In this document: piece by piece, positions 37,296 to 44,929 of the stretch | How the letters are laid out: the number at the start of each line of letters is the position of its first letter | Numbering within the stretch: the stretch's first letter is position 1 | Origin: Acidovorax soli | Lineage (GTDB): Bacteria > Pseudomonadota > Gammaproteobacteria > Burkholderiales > Burkholderiaceae_C | Direction: 5' to 3' | Length of the DNA stretch: 64,000 nucleotides | Assembly (NCBI RefSeq): GCF_014207955.1 | Contig: NZ_JACHLK010000021.1 | Coordinates: 1-64,000 of the forward strand | Notes under the pieces: model-generated | Seen by the model: the letters and a program-made list of their open reading frames with translations, nothing else | Database searches by the model: none | What the model was told of the DNA's origin: nothing | Position numbers and translations under genes: made by a program

Positions 37296-37874
37296 ATGGA
37301 CCAGTCCACGCTGTTCGGCGATGCGCCGGTGCTCGCCTCCATTCCTGGCCTGGTCTACCAGCCCGAATTTCTGGGCCGGGCCGAGGAGGCAGCGCTCATC
37401 CCCATCCTGCAATCCCTGCCGCTGCGCGCCGCCCGGTACAAGGAGTACCTGGCGCGGCGCCGGGTAGCGGGCTTTGGCGGCTCGTTCGACTTCGACACCA
37501 ACCAGCTGCTGCCGGGCAAGCCGCTCGATGAACGGCTTGCGCCCCTGCGCGAGCGCGTGGCCGCGTGGCAGGGCATGCAGCCCGAGCAGTTGGCCCATGC
37601 CTTGGTGTCCGAATATGCACCTGGCACGCCCCTGGGCTGGCACCGCGACGTGCCCGACTTCGAGCACATCATCGGCGTCTCGCTGGGCGGCCCGGCCACG
37701 CTGCGCTTTCGGCCCTGGCCCTACCGCCCTGAACTGCAGCGCGAGGTGGTGGCCCTGGAGGTCGAGCCCCGCTCCATCTATGTGCTGCAGGGCGACGCAC
37801 GCTGGAAGTGGCAGCACTGCGTGGAGCCGACGCCGGCCCTGCGCTGGTCGGTCACCTTCAGGGACTTGCGCTGA
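37296..37874 (+). CDS. AlkB-like 2-oxoglutarate/Fe(II) dioxygenase
   Basis: 192 residues. The jelly-roll dioxygenase core shows the iron ligands H-x-D in GWHRDVPDFEHI, a distal His in KWQHCVEPTP, and the 2-oxoglutarate-binding Arg in RWSVTFR. SLGGPATLRFRP and RSIYVLQGDARWKW are AlkB-type strands. AlkB proteins remove alkyl groups from damaged bases by oxidation. The upstream LexA box fits an inducible DNA-repair role. Length is close to E. coli AlkB (about 216). Second gene of the operon. Confidence 0.88.
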   Translation: MDQSTLFGDAPVLASIPGLVYQPEFLGRAEEAALIPILQSLPLRAARYKEYLARRRVAGFGGSFDFDTNQLLPGKPLDERLAPLRERVAAWQGMQPEQLAHALVSEYAPGTPLGWHRDVPDFEHIIGVSLGGPATLRFRPWPYRPELQREVVALEVEPRSIYVLQGDARWKWQHCVEPTPALRWSVTFRDLR

Positions 37875-38088
37875 GCCGCTCACGGGCCTTGGGCGCATGT
37901 GCAGGCATGCGCTGCACCGGCATCTTCTCGTTGCCGACGCGCACTCGCCTCCCCCCGCCCCATGCAACGCAGTGGCAAGCGAGCATGCCGGGCTGCAGCG
38001 ACCAGGGCAGGTGACGGGCGACACAGACCCCTACCTTCGTGGGGTTCCCCCGAGTGCGAGGCCTCGCCATACTTCGCATTTTTTTGCC

Positions 38089-38949
38089 ATGACCATTGCC
38101 GTGTCCTTGCCCGCTCCACACTCTGCGCCCGCAACATCCGTGCGCCGCTGCGCCCCGTTGGCCTGGTTGGCCCTGGCCGCATCGCTGTCGGCCTGCGGTG
38201 GGGGTGGTGGTGATGAACCGCCCGCCCCTGGCCCCGGCCCTACCCACATCGAGCGCTTCACCCTCGGCGGCACGGTGAGCGGCCTGGCACCCGCGTCCGG
38301 CATCAGCGGCAGCAGCCGGCTGGTGCTGCAGAACAACGAGGGCGACGACCTGCTGCCCACGGCCAACGGCCGCTTCGTGTTTGCCACGCCGCTCGCGGCC
38401 GGCAGCGCCTATGCGGTGCGCGTGAAGTCGCAGCCCGACGGCCAGACCTGCACCGTGGCCCAGGGCAGCGGGGCCATGCCCGGCGCGGCCGTGGACGGGG
38501 TGCAGGTGGGCTGCGCCACCGCGGTATGGGGCCTGCCTGAAGGCGTCTGGGTGCGCGAGACCTGCAGCAAGGTCTCCCCGGACCAAGGCGCGCGCAACCT
38601 TTTTCGCCTGACACGCCAGGACGAGACCCGCCTCACCGTCAACCATGGAACCATGGCCTATGCCAATGCCCAGTGCAGCGGCGCAGGCACCGTGCAGTCC
38701 GAAAAGGAATACGCCCGTTTCGTGGTGGACCGCAAGGAGACCCGGGGTGGCATCACCGCCTTCTGGGGCAACTGGACCTTCACCGCGACCCCCGCCAACC
38801 CCACGCGCGCCGTATTTGCGCGCTCGGGCCCTTACCTGTGCTGGGGGGCCGACCACTTCTGGGCCCAGTTCCCCACCATGGACTCTGTAGAGCGCATCGT
38901 GGTGGGCAACCCGGCGCAAAGCGGGCAGTGCTTCTTGCTGCCGAATTGA
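38089..38949 (+). CDS. Lipoprotein of unknown function
   Basis: 286 residues. The N-terminus carries a lipobox (LALAASLSAC) followed by GGGGGDEPPAPGPGP, a usual membrane-anchor linker. Residues ~60-150 form a beta-rich domain (LGGTVSGLAPASGISGSSRL, NGRFVFATPLAAGSAYAVRV) of a kind common in Burkholderiales lipoproteins. The C-terminal half has four cysteines that may pair. No function can be assigned. Its stop codon directly abuts the stop of the convergent GGDEF/EAL gene. Confidence 0.7.
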   Translation: MTIAVSLPAPHSAPATSVRRCAPLAWLALAASLSACGGGGGDEPPAPGPGPTHIERFTLGGTVSGLAPASGISGSSRLVLQNNEGDDLLPTANGRFVFATPLAAGSAYAVRVKSQPDGQTCTVAQGSGAMPGAAVDGVQVGCATAVWGLPEGVWVRETCSKVSPDQGARNLFRLTRQDETRLTVNHGTMAYANAQCSGAGTVQSEKEYARFVVDRKETRGGITAFWGNWTFTATPANPTRAVFARSGPYLCWGADHFWAQFPTMDSVERIVVGNPAQSGQCFLLPN

Positions 38950-41565
38950 CTACGGCTTGAGCGCGGCGGGCGCGCTGCCGGCCCATGACCGCGCCAGCTC
39001 GGCGGGGGTCTGCGGCTTGCCATAGAGGTAGCCCTGCAGCTCGTTCACGCCCAGGCCCTGCAGCAGGTCGGCCTGCTCGGGCGTCTCGACACCCTCGGCC
39101 ACCACGCGCTTGTCCAGCGCCTTGGCCAGGGCCACGATGGCCGTGGCAATGGCCAGGGCGGGGCGCTCCACGCCAAAGGCGAACACAAAGCTCTTGTCGA
39201 TCTTGAGCGTATCGAACGGCAGGCGGTTCAGGTAGCGCATGGCCGAGTAGCCCACGCCAAAATCGTCCAGTGCGATCGCCACGCCCCGCGCGCGCAAGGC
39301 CGCCAGGCGCGTGACGGCGGCGTCCACGTCCTGGATGAGGGCGCCCTCGGTGACCTCCAGCTCCAGCTCGCCGGGGCGGATGCCGAACTCCTGCACCAGT
39401 GCATGCAGCGCCGCTGGAAAGCCCGGGTCGGCCAGTTGCACGGGCGAGAGGTTCACCGACAGGTGGCGCACGGGCACTGCGGGGTCGGCACGCCACAGTG
39501 CAAACTGCTGCAGCGCCTGGCGCAGCACCCACAGGCCCAGCTCGAGGATGAAGCCCGACTCTTCGGCCAGCGCGATGAAGGTGTCGGGCGGCACCAGCCC
39601 GTGGTCGGGGTGGCGCCAGCGCAGCAGCGCCTCGACCGAGGCAACCTGGCGGCTGTGCGAACCAACGCGCGGCTGGTACACCACGAACATCTGCTGCGCG
39701 GCCAGTGCCTGGCGCAGGTCGTGGCGCAGCACCAGGCGCTCGGCCTGCCGGGCCGCCAGCGCGGGCTCGAACTCCACCAGCGCATTGCGGCCCGCACCCT
39801 TGGCGGTGTACATGGCCAGGTCGGCGTGCCGTAGCAACTCGTCCCGCGACACCCCATGCACGGGGAACAGCGCCATGCCCAGGCTGGCGCCCAGCGGCAG
39901 CACGCGCGGGGGCACGCTGTAGGGCACGCGCACGGCCTGCGCCACGGCCTCGATCTCGGCCCTGAAAGCCCCTTGCGCATCGGCCGGCAGCACAAAGACA
40001 AACTCATCCCCGCCCGGGCGGGCCATGGCCAGCGCGCGCGCGCCCATGCCTGCACGCAGGCGGCTGGCCACCTCGCGCAGCACGCAGTCGCCCACGTAGT
40101 GGCCATAGGCGTCGTTGATTTCCTTGAAGCCATCGAGGTCCATGCAGACCACGGCGAAGGGCTGGCCTGCGGCCCGCGGGCTGCCCCCATCCGGGGGGGG
40201 TTGCACCAGCTGGTCGATGGCCTCCACCAGCCCGAAGCGGTTGAGCAGGCCCGTCAGGCTGTCTTGCGTGGCGCGTTCGCGCAGTTGCTGCTCGTGCTGC
40301 TCGGCATGCAGGGCCACGGCCAGCCGCTGGCGAAACGCGCCCAGCTCGCGCTCGGCCCGGCCCTGCGGTGCCGGCAACTGGGCCAGGCGCAGCCACACGC
40401 GCTGGGTGCCGGTCTCGGCCACAGGCAGGTCGTGCCCAGGGCCGGCTTCGCCGGTGGGGTCCGCAGAAGTTTCGCGCTGCTGCAGCGTGCCGTTGGCCGC
40501 CAGCGACAGCAGATGGGGCCCGGGTGCGCCCGCAGGCCACTGCAGCACGCCCACCGGGTCTTGCGCCGGCGGGCGGTGCAGGTGCGCCAGCATCAGCTGC
40601 ACCACCTCGGCAAACGGCCGCTGGCCGATGATGGCCTGGTCCATCTGCGCGAGCACGCGAAACAGCGCCAGGTCGCGCCCCACCTCTTCGGTCATGGCAT
40701 TGAAGGAGTCGGCCAGGTCGGTGAACTCGCTGCGCTGGCCGCCGATCTGCACTTGGCACGTGAAATCGCCGCGCAGCACGGCGCGCGTGCCCGAGGTGAG
40801 CGCATCCAGCGGCCGGGTCAGCCGGCGCAGCACCACCGAGCTGCTCACCAGCGCCAGCAAGAATGCGATGCCCGCCACATTGCCCACCAGGGCCGCCACG
40901 CCGATGGGCAGGTAGCGGCGCACGTCCGGCTGCAGCGTGGTGGTGAGGGTCCAGGCCGGGGCATCGAAGTACGGCGTGAAGAAAATCTCGCGCTGCGTGC
41001 GCACGGCCTGGGCGTCCTGCACTTCCACCCCCAGGCAGAAGGGCGCGGGCAGCTGCGGCCCCGAAAAGCAGAGCCGGTGCGTGCCCGACTGGGCGTTCTC
41101 CCACAGGTAGTCGGCGGTGAAGCGGCCGCGCACCGCAGCGCCTTGCACCGGCACGATCAGCTCCACCACGGGCGCCGCCCCGGGCTGCGCAGCACCGGTC
41201 ACGCGCAGGGCGCTGCGCCCGCCGGGCGCCAGCGCGGCCTCTGCCGGGGCCAGCCGGTCCACGCGGGCAAAGACGGCCTCGAGCCCCGGGTCCAAGGCCA
41301 TCGGCCCGGGGCCATCGCCCTGTGGCAGGCCATGCACATGCAGCAGGCTTTCGGCGGCGCGCAGCCGGTCGATGAGGTTGATGCCCACCGCCTTGGCCAG
41401 CTCGCCGCTGAGCTGCGCGGCCGATTGCTGCACCACGTACTGCGTGAGCTGGTAGGCCAGCAGGGACATGGCACCCACCGGCACCGCCACCAGCACAAAG
41501 AACGTGGCCAGCAACTGGCGCCCCACGCGGCTGTGCAGGATGGCCTGGGCCGCACTCAGGCGCAT
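38950..41565 (-). CDS. Membrane sensor with HAMP, GGDEF and EAL domains
   Basis: 871 residues. A first membrane helix (LLATFFVLVAVPVGAMSLLA), a periplasmic sensor region (~45-220), a second helix (AALVGNVAGIAFLLALVSSS), a HAMP linker, then a catalytic GGDEF domain with PGGDEF near residue 517 and an EAL domain with EALLRW near 646, LDDFGVGYSAMRY, LKIDKSF and VAEGVET. Both active sites look intact, so it could make or break cyclic-di-GMP. It starts 3 bp after the pseudopilin stop, so the two genes are coupled. Confidence 0.93.
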   Translation of the reverse strand: MRLSAAQAILHSRVGRQLLATFFVLVAVPVGAMSLLAYQLTQYVVQQSAAQLSGELAKAVGINLIDRLRAAESLLHVHGLPQGDGPGPMALDPGLEAVFARVDRLAPAEAALAPGGRSALRVTGAAQPGAAPVVELIVPVQGAAVRGRFTADYLWENAQSGTHRLCFSGPQLPAPFCLGVEVQDAQAVRTQREIFFTPYFDAPAWTLTTTLQPDVRRYLPIGVAALVGNVAGIAFLLALVSSSVVLRRLTRPLDALTSGTRAVLRGDFTCQVQIGGQRSEFTDLADSFNAMTEEVGRDLALFRVLAQMDQAIIGQRPFAEVVQLMLAHLHRPPAQDPVGVLQWPAGAPGPHLLSLAANGTLQQRETSADPTGEAGPGHDLPVAETGTQRVWLRLAQLPAPQGRAERELGAFRQRLAVALHAEQHEQQLRERATQDSLTGLLNRFGLVEAIDQLVQPPPDGGSPRAAGQPFAVVCMDLDGFKEINDAYGHYVGDCVLREVASRLRAGMGARALAMARPGGDEFVFVLPADAQGAFRAEIEAVAQAVRVPYSVPPRVLPLGASLGMALFPVHGVSRDELLRHADLAMYTAKGAGRNALVEFEPALAARQAERLVLRHDLRQALAAQQMFVVYQPRVGSHSRQVASVEALLRWRHPDHGLVPPDTFIALAEESGFILELGLWVLRQALQQFALWRADPAVPVRHLSVNLSPVQLADPGFPAALHALVQEFGIRPGELELEVTEGALIQDVDAAVTRLAALRARGVAIALDDFGVGYSAMRYLNRLPFDTLKIDKSFVFAFGVERPALAIATAIVALAKALDKRVVAEGVETPEQADLLQGLGVNELQGYLYGKPQTPAELARSWAGSAPAALKP

Positions 41566-41568
41566 GCG

Positions 41569-42045
41569 TCAGTAGTCCTCGGCCACACCGATGAATCCCC
41601 CGTTGTTGGCGCGGATGATGTCGTCGCGGCTGGCCTTGGCGGTCAGCGGCGTCTGGCTCTTGCCATCGGGGCCCATGCTGTACAGGTCGTAGTCGCTGTT
41701 GAGCGGGTGCAGGGACTTGTCCTTGCGCTTGTCCCCCACTTTGGCACCCTCCATCGACAGGTAGCGGTAGGGGTTTCCCCAGGGGTCAAGCCGGTTCTCG
41801 GGCACATCGGCCAGGCTCGCCGGAAACGCGTTCTTGAAGTGCAGGTACCGGTCCAGCTTGACGCTGATCTCCAGGATGTCCTTCTTGGCCGCGGCGATCC
41901 TGGCGCGCTCCATGTAGGCCTGGTAGCTGGGCACGGCCACGGCGGTCAGCAGGCCGATCAGCGTGACGGAGATCAGCAGCTCCAGCAATGTCACGCCCAG
42001 GGCGCGCAGCGCCCGTTGGTGGGGACCGCCGATCCGGAGGGTCAT
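41569..42045 (-). CDS. GspG-like pseudopilin
   Basis: 158 residues. A prepilin leader ends in ALG, followed by VTLLELLISVTLIGLLTAVA with the Glu at +5, the substrate pattern of prepilin peptidase. The C-terminal domain has LDPWGNPYRYL and DLYSMGPDGKSQTP-DDI, typical of the type II secretion major pseudopilin GspG, including the calcium-site region. No other gsp or pil genes are in the window. It is placed directly before the GGDEF/EAL gene with a 3-bp gap, hinting that pilus-like assembly and cyclic-di-GMP signalling are linked here. Confidence 0.82.
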   Translation of the reverse strand: MTLRIGGPHQRALRALGVTLLELLISVTLIGLLTAVAVPSYQAYMERARIAAAKKDILEISVKLDRYLHFKNAFPASLADVPENRLDPWGNPYRYLSMEGAKVGDKRKDKSLHPLNSDYDLYSMGPDGKSQTPLTAKASRDDIIRANNGGFIGVAEDY

Positions 42046-42252
42046 GGCCTGGCACCTTCGCACACGGTAGTTGCCCTGCGCACCACGAACAGGGCCGTGG
42101 CCCATGCCGCGCGCGGCACAACCCATGTCTCCCTGACATTTTGTTTCATACCGCATGATATGCCACGAGGCGCACCCAAGAGCGTAGGACACCATCGACG
42201 ATGCGCCCTGCGCTACCATGCGCTCCCACAGCAGTGGTGCGCTCCTTCGCAG

Positions 42253-42285
42253 CTTTGGCCGGCGTTAAGAGAGCCTCTGCACAAT
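42253..42285 (+). promoter_or_regulatory. CTTTGG-N5-GTTAAG box with CACAAT -10 (copy 1)
   Basis: CTTTGGCCGGCGTTAAG at 42253-42269, then a CACAAT at 42280-42285, 6 bases before ATG 42292. Near-identical boxes occur at 49508 and 51497. The half-sites are 11 bp apart, the spacing of OmpR/PmrA-type response-regulator boxes. Transcription would start at or next to the ATG, so the message may be leaderless. Confidence 0.6.
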
Positions 42286-42291
42286 GGCGGG

Positions 42292-43686
42292 ATGCACTCC
42301 CCCCACTCCGCCCGCATCGCCGGCCTGCTGCTCCTGCTGTGCGGGGCAGCCACTGCGCAACCGCAAGCCGCGCCCGCCGCAACGCCCCCGGCACCGGCCA
42401 GTGCTGCGGCAGCCACGGCATGGCCGGCCTACATGCCCCACCTCTCCCCCGCCCCGACGGAAAGCGCGGTGGCAGCCACACTGCCGCCCGATGTGGCCAT
42501 CACCCCGCCCGATGCCGCCCTGCCCGCGGCCAAGGCCCGCTTCAGCGGCGTGTGGCAGGGCGCGGCCTGCGCGGCGCGGGCCTGCGACATCCGCATCGCA
42601 GTCGAGTCGGTCACTGCCAGCGGCGCCACGGTGGTCTATGCCGGGGCCAACGAACAGCAACCCCAGATCACGGACCGCACGCAGGCCACCTTTGCCGGCA
42701 GCGAGATGCACGCACGGCTGCACACCGGCGCCCGGCTGGTGATGCGCCTGCGCGAAGGCGGCGATGAGCTGGAGATCGCCGCCTGGCGACCCGAGACGCG
42801 TCTGCTGCTGGCCAGCGTGCTCAGCAAGCAGGCCCTGGCACCACGCTACGCCCGCTCCATCGAGCGCCTGCCCACGCCCTGGGTTGGCGACGATGGGCGC
42901 GCCCAGACGCTGGAGGCCGTCGTCTACCGGCCGCTGGGCGCCAAGGGCCCGTTCCCCACCGTGGTCTTCAACCACGGCTCCACGGGCGCGGGCAACCGAC
43001 CCGAGTGGTTCGGGTTGACGTGGACGAGCCCCGACATCGCCGAGTACTTCACGGCCAAGGGCTGGCAGGTGGTCTTCCCCCAGCGGCGCGGGCGCGGCAA
43101 GTCCGACGGGCTGTACGACGAAGGCTTTGGCGCCACCCGCTCGGCCGGCTACTCCTGCGAGCCCGCCCGCTCACTGCCGGGCCTGGACCGTGCCATCGCC
43201 GACCTCGATGTGGTGATGGCCCACCTGCAGCAGCGCCCCGACGTGGACAAGGCGCGCCTGTTGATCGGCGGGGTCTCGCGCGGCGGCATTCTGTCGGTGG
43301 CCTATGCGGGCACGCGCCCCGCCATGTTCCTGGGCGTGGTCAACTTCGTGGGCGGCTGGCTTGGCGATGCCTGCCGGGAGGCCGCCGTGGCCGTCAACCG
43401 CAACGGCTTCACGCGCGGCGCGGCCTTTGCCCGGCCCACGCTGTGGCTGTATGGCGAGCACGATGCCTACTACCTGCTGGAGCACAGCCGCGCCAGCTTC
43501 GACGCCTTCCGCGCAGCGGGCGGCCAGGGCCGCTTTGTGGGCTACGCGCTGCCGCCCGGGCAGGACGGGCATGGCATCCACAACCACCCGGCGCTTTGGC
43601 AGGCCGACCTGGATGGCTACATGGCACAGGTGCTGCAGCCGAAGGGGCGCAGCGGGCTTGCGGTGGGCAGTGCGCCTGTGCGCTGA
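42292..43686 (+). CDS. Secreted alpha/beta hydrolase (dienelactone-hydrolase-like)
   Basis: 464 residues with a signal peptide (RIAGLLLLLCGAATAQPQ). Residues ~85-180 form a beta-rich domain (FSGVWQGAACAARACDIRIA). The hydrolase fold follows: FPTVVFNHGSTGAGNRP (oxyanion region), GGVSRGG with the nucleophile serine near residue 330, GEHDAYY with an Asp and GHGIHNHP with the His. It should cleave an ester or similar bond in the periplasm. The start is set by the box and -10 just upstream; no classic ribosome site is present, fitting a leaderless start. Confidence 0.82.
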   Translation: MHSPHSARIAGLLLLLCGAATAQPQAAPAATPPAPASAAAATAWPAYMPHLSPAPTESAVAATLPPDVAITPPDAALPAAKARFSGVWQGAACAARACDIRIAVESVTASGATVVYAGANEQQPQITDRTQATFAGSEMHARLHTGARLVMRLREGGDELEIAAWRPETRLLLASVLSKQALAPRYARSIERLPTPWVGDDGRAQTLEAVVYRPLGAKGPFPTVVFNHGSTGAGNRPEWFGLTWTSPDIAEYFTAKGWQVVFPQRRGRGKSDGLYDEGFGATRSAGYSCEPARSLPGLDRAIADLDVVMAHLQQRPDVDKARLLIGGVSRGGILSVAYAGTRPAMFLGVVNFVGGWLGDACREAAVAVNRNGFTRGAAFARPTLWLYGEHDAYYLLEHSRASFDAFRAAGGQGRFVGYALPPGQDGHGIHNHPALWQADLDGYMAQVLQPKGRSGLAVGSAPVR

Positions 43687-43714
43687 AGGGTTGCACGCGC
43701 CCTGTGTGACCCCG

Positions 43715-44194
43715 TCACCCCGCCGACCGCACGGGCACCGCCGTACCCTCTTCCAGCCGCCGCTTCAGCGCCTGCACACCTGCGCCAGCGCGGGCGGCCA
43801 TCACGCGCCGCGCCATCGGCAGCAGCAGGTAGCGCACGGCCGGGTTGGTGTTGCGGCTGAACATGCGCCAGGTCAGTTCGCACGAGCCCGGGGCCGCCTC
43901 CGCCAGGGCGATCTCCATGCGCGGCAGCAGCGGCGGCAACCGCCCCTCGGTGGCAAAGAAATGGGGCGAGCGCGACTCCTTCACCTGCAGGCGGATCTGC
44001 CGGTGCCCGCGCCATGGCAGGCGCACGGTCTCCAGGTACTGCTTGCCGGGCTGCCCCGGGGCCAGCGCGTCGGCCGCCGCCATGGCCACGACGCCAGGAA
44101 ACCACTCCGCAAACCGCTCCATGTCGGACACGTAGGCAAACACTTGCGGCACCGGCCGCTCGATGTGCACCATTGTTTCAACCAGCATATGCAT
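43715..44194 (-). CDS. SRPBCC-family (START-like) protein
   Basis: 159 residues beginning MHMLVETMVHIERPVPQVFA, the usual opening of SRPBCC/polyketide-cyclase-like proteins with a hydrophobic ligand cavity; YVSDMERFAEWFPGV follows. The ligand is unknown. GGGGAG lies 6 bases before ATG 44194. It is divergent from the merR gene with a perfect palindrome in the shared promoter region, so it is the likely target of that regulator. Confidence 0.8.
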   Translation of the reverse strand: MHMLVETMVHIERPVPQVFAYVSDMERFAEWFPGVVAMAAADALAPGQPGKQYLETVRLPWRGHRQIRLQVKESRSPHFFATEGRLPPLLPRMEIALAEAAPGSCELTWRMFSRNTNPAVRYLLLPMARRVMAARAGAGVQALKRRLEEGTAVPVRSAG

Positions 44195-44219
44195 GGGCGC
44201 TCCCCTCTCAAAAAAGGCC

Positions 44220-44251
44220 ATGCTATTGTGTAGAGTGCACTCTACAGTCAA
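44220..44251 (-). promoter_or_regulatory. MerR-type operator-promoter
   Basis: TGTAGAGTGCACTCTACA at 44229-44246 is an 18-bp perfect palindrome. On the minus strand it lies between TTGACT (44251-44246) and TAGCAT (44225-44220), a 20-bp spacer, the over-long spacing typical of MerR-activated promoters. It faces the SRPBCC gene. Confidence 0.7.
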
Positions 44252-44264
44252 GGGATTTTTCCTC

Positions 44265-44690
44265 ATGCGCATTGCCGAACTGGAAAGCCGCACCGGCCTG
44301 GGCCGCCATGCGCTGCGCTTCTACGAGCGCGAGGGCCTGCTGACCGGCGTGCGCCGCGGCGCCAACAACTACCGTGACTACCCCGAGTCGGCCGTGCGCG
44401 ATGCCACCCTGCTCCAGCAGTTGCAGTCGCTGGGCTTCTCGCTCAAGGAGATCGGTGAGGTGCTTGCGGCCATGCGCGCCAAAAGCATCGACTGCGCCCA
44501 GGGTGCCTTGCTGATGGCGCAAAAGCGCGCCGCCGTGGATGCGCAGATTGCCCAGCTGCGCCAGGTGAGCAAGGTGCTGGCACGCGAACAGCAGCGGCTG
44601 CAGGAGCGTGCCGCGCAGCACCTGCAGAGCAAGACGCCAACCCCGGCTTCGGCATCAGGCCCAGGCCCCGGTTCCAACCGCCCCCGGTAG
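44265..44690 (+). CDS. MerR-family regulator
   Basis: 141 residues. The winged helix-turn-helix is MRIAELESRTGLGRHALRFY-EREGLL, followed by NNYRDYPESAVRDATLLQQL and a long dimerisation coiled coil. No cysteine pattern for metals is evident (a single Cys in SIDCAQ), so an organic or redox signal is possible. The last ~37 codons lie in a 153-bp sequence repeated at 47254; the tail (TPTPASASGPGPGSNRPR) is low-complexity. Divergent from the SRPBCC gene it probably controls. Confidence 0.88.
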   Translation: MRIAELESRTGLGRHALRFYEREGLLTGVRRGANNYRDYPESAVRDATLLQQLQSLGFSLKEIGEVLAAMRAKSIDCAQGALLMAQKRAAVDAQIAQLRQVSKVLAREQQRLQERAAQHLQSKTPTPASASGPGPGSNRPR

Positions 44691-44728
44691 CGGCACCCGC
44701 ACGAAGAAGCCCACCCCCTTGCCGCCCA
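44576..44728. repeat. 153-bp direct repeat, left copy
   Basis: It matches 47254-47406 over 153 bp without gaps (about 14-15 mismatches). It contains the true 3' end of merR and a remnant of the 3' end of the histidine-kinase gene read on the minus strand (GVGFFVRVPLPGAVGT). Confidence 0.85.
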
Positions 44729-44796
44729 CCCAAATGGGTGTGAGCGCATATGTGTGACACCCGACACAGACGGATCGCCGCGGCTCCACAAAGATC

Positions 44797-44839
44797 AGGG
44801 CCTGTTCACACCAATTTCGGGGTCGCGAAGGCCCTTGCC
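44797..44839. mobile_element. Type A element, left-end fragment
   Basis: Starts AGGGCCTGTTCACACCAATT and continues through CGCGAAGGCCCTTGCC as in the full type A copies, then diverges after about 43 bp. No matching right end is found. It lies inside the inserted segment, 90 bp before the NHL gene. Confidence 0.75.
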
Positions 44840-44929
44840 CCACCCTTGCGTGCGGACCTCACCGCACTGCTGCGAGCGCGACACGGGTGGGCTGTCTTTT
44901 TTATCTTTTGAACCGAGAGGGTTTCGACC

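Noticed and set aside
39856..43686. Very long plus-strand open frame across the GGDEF/EAL and pseudopilin genes
   Set aside because: It is antisense to two clear domain proteins and only its 3' part (from 42292) has family features; high GC makes long shadows common.
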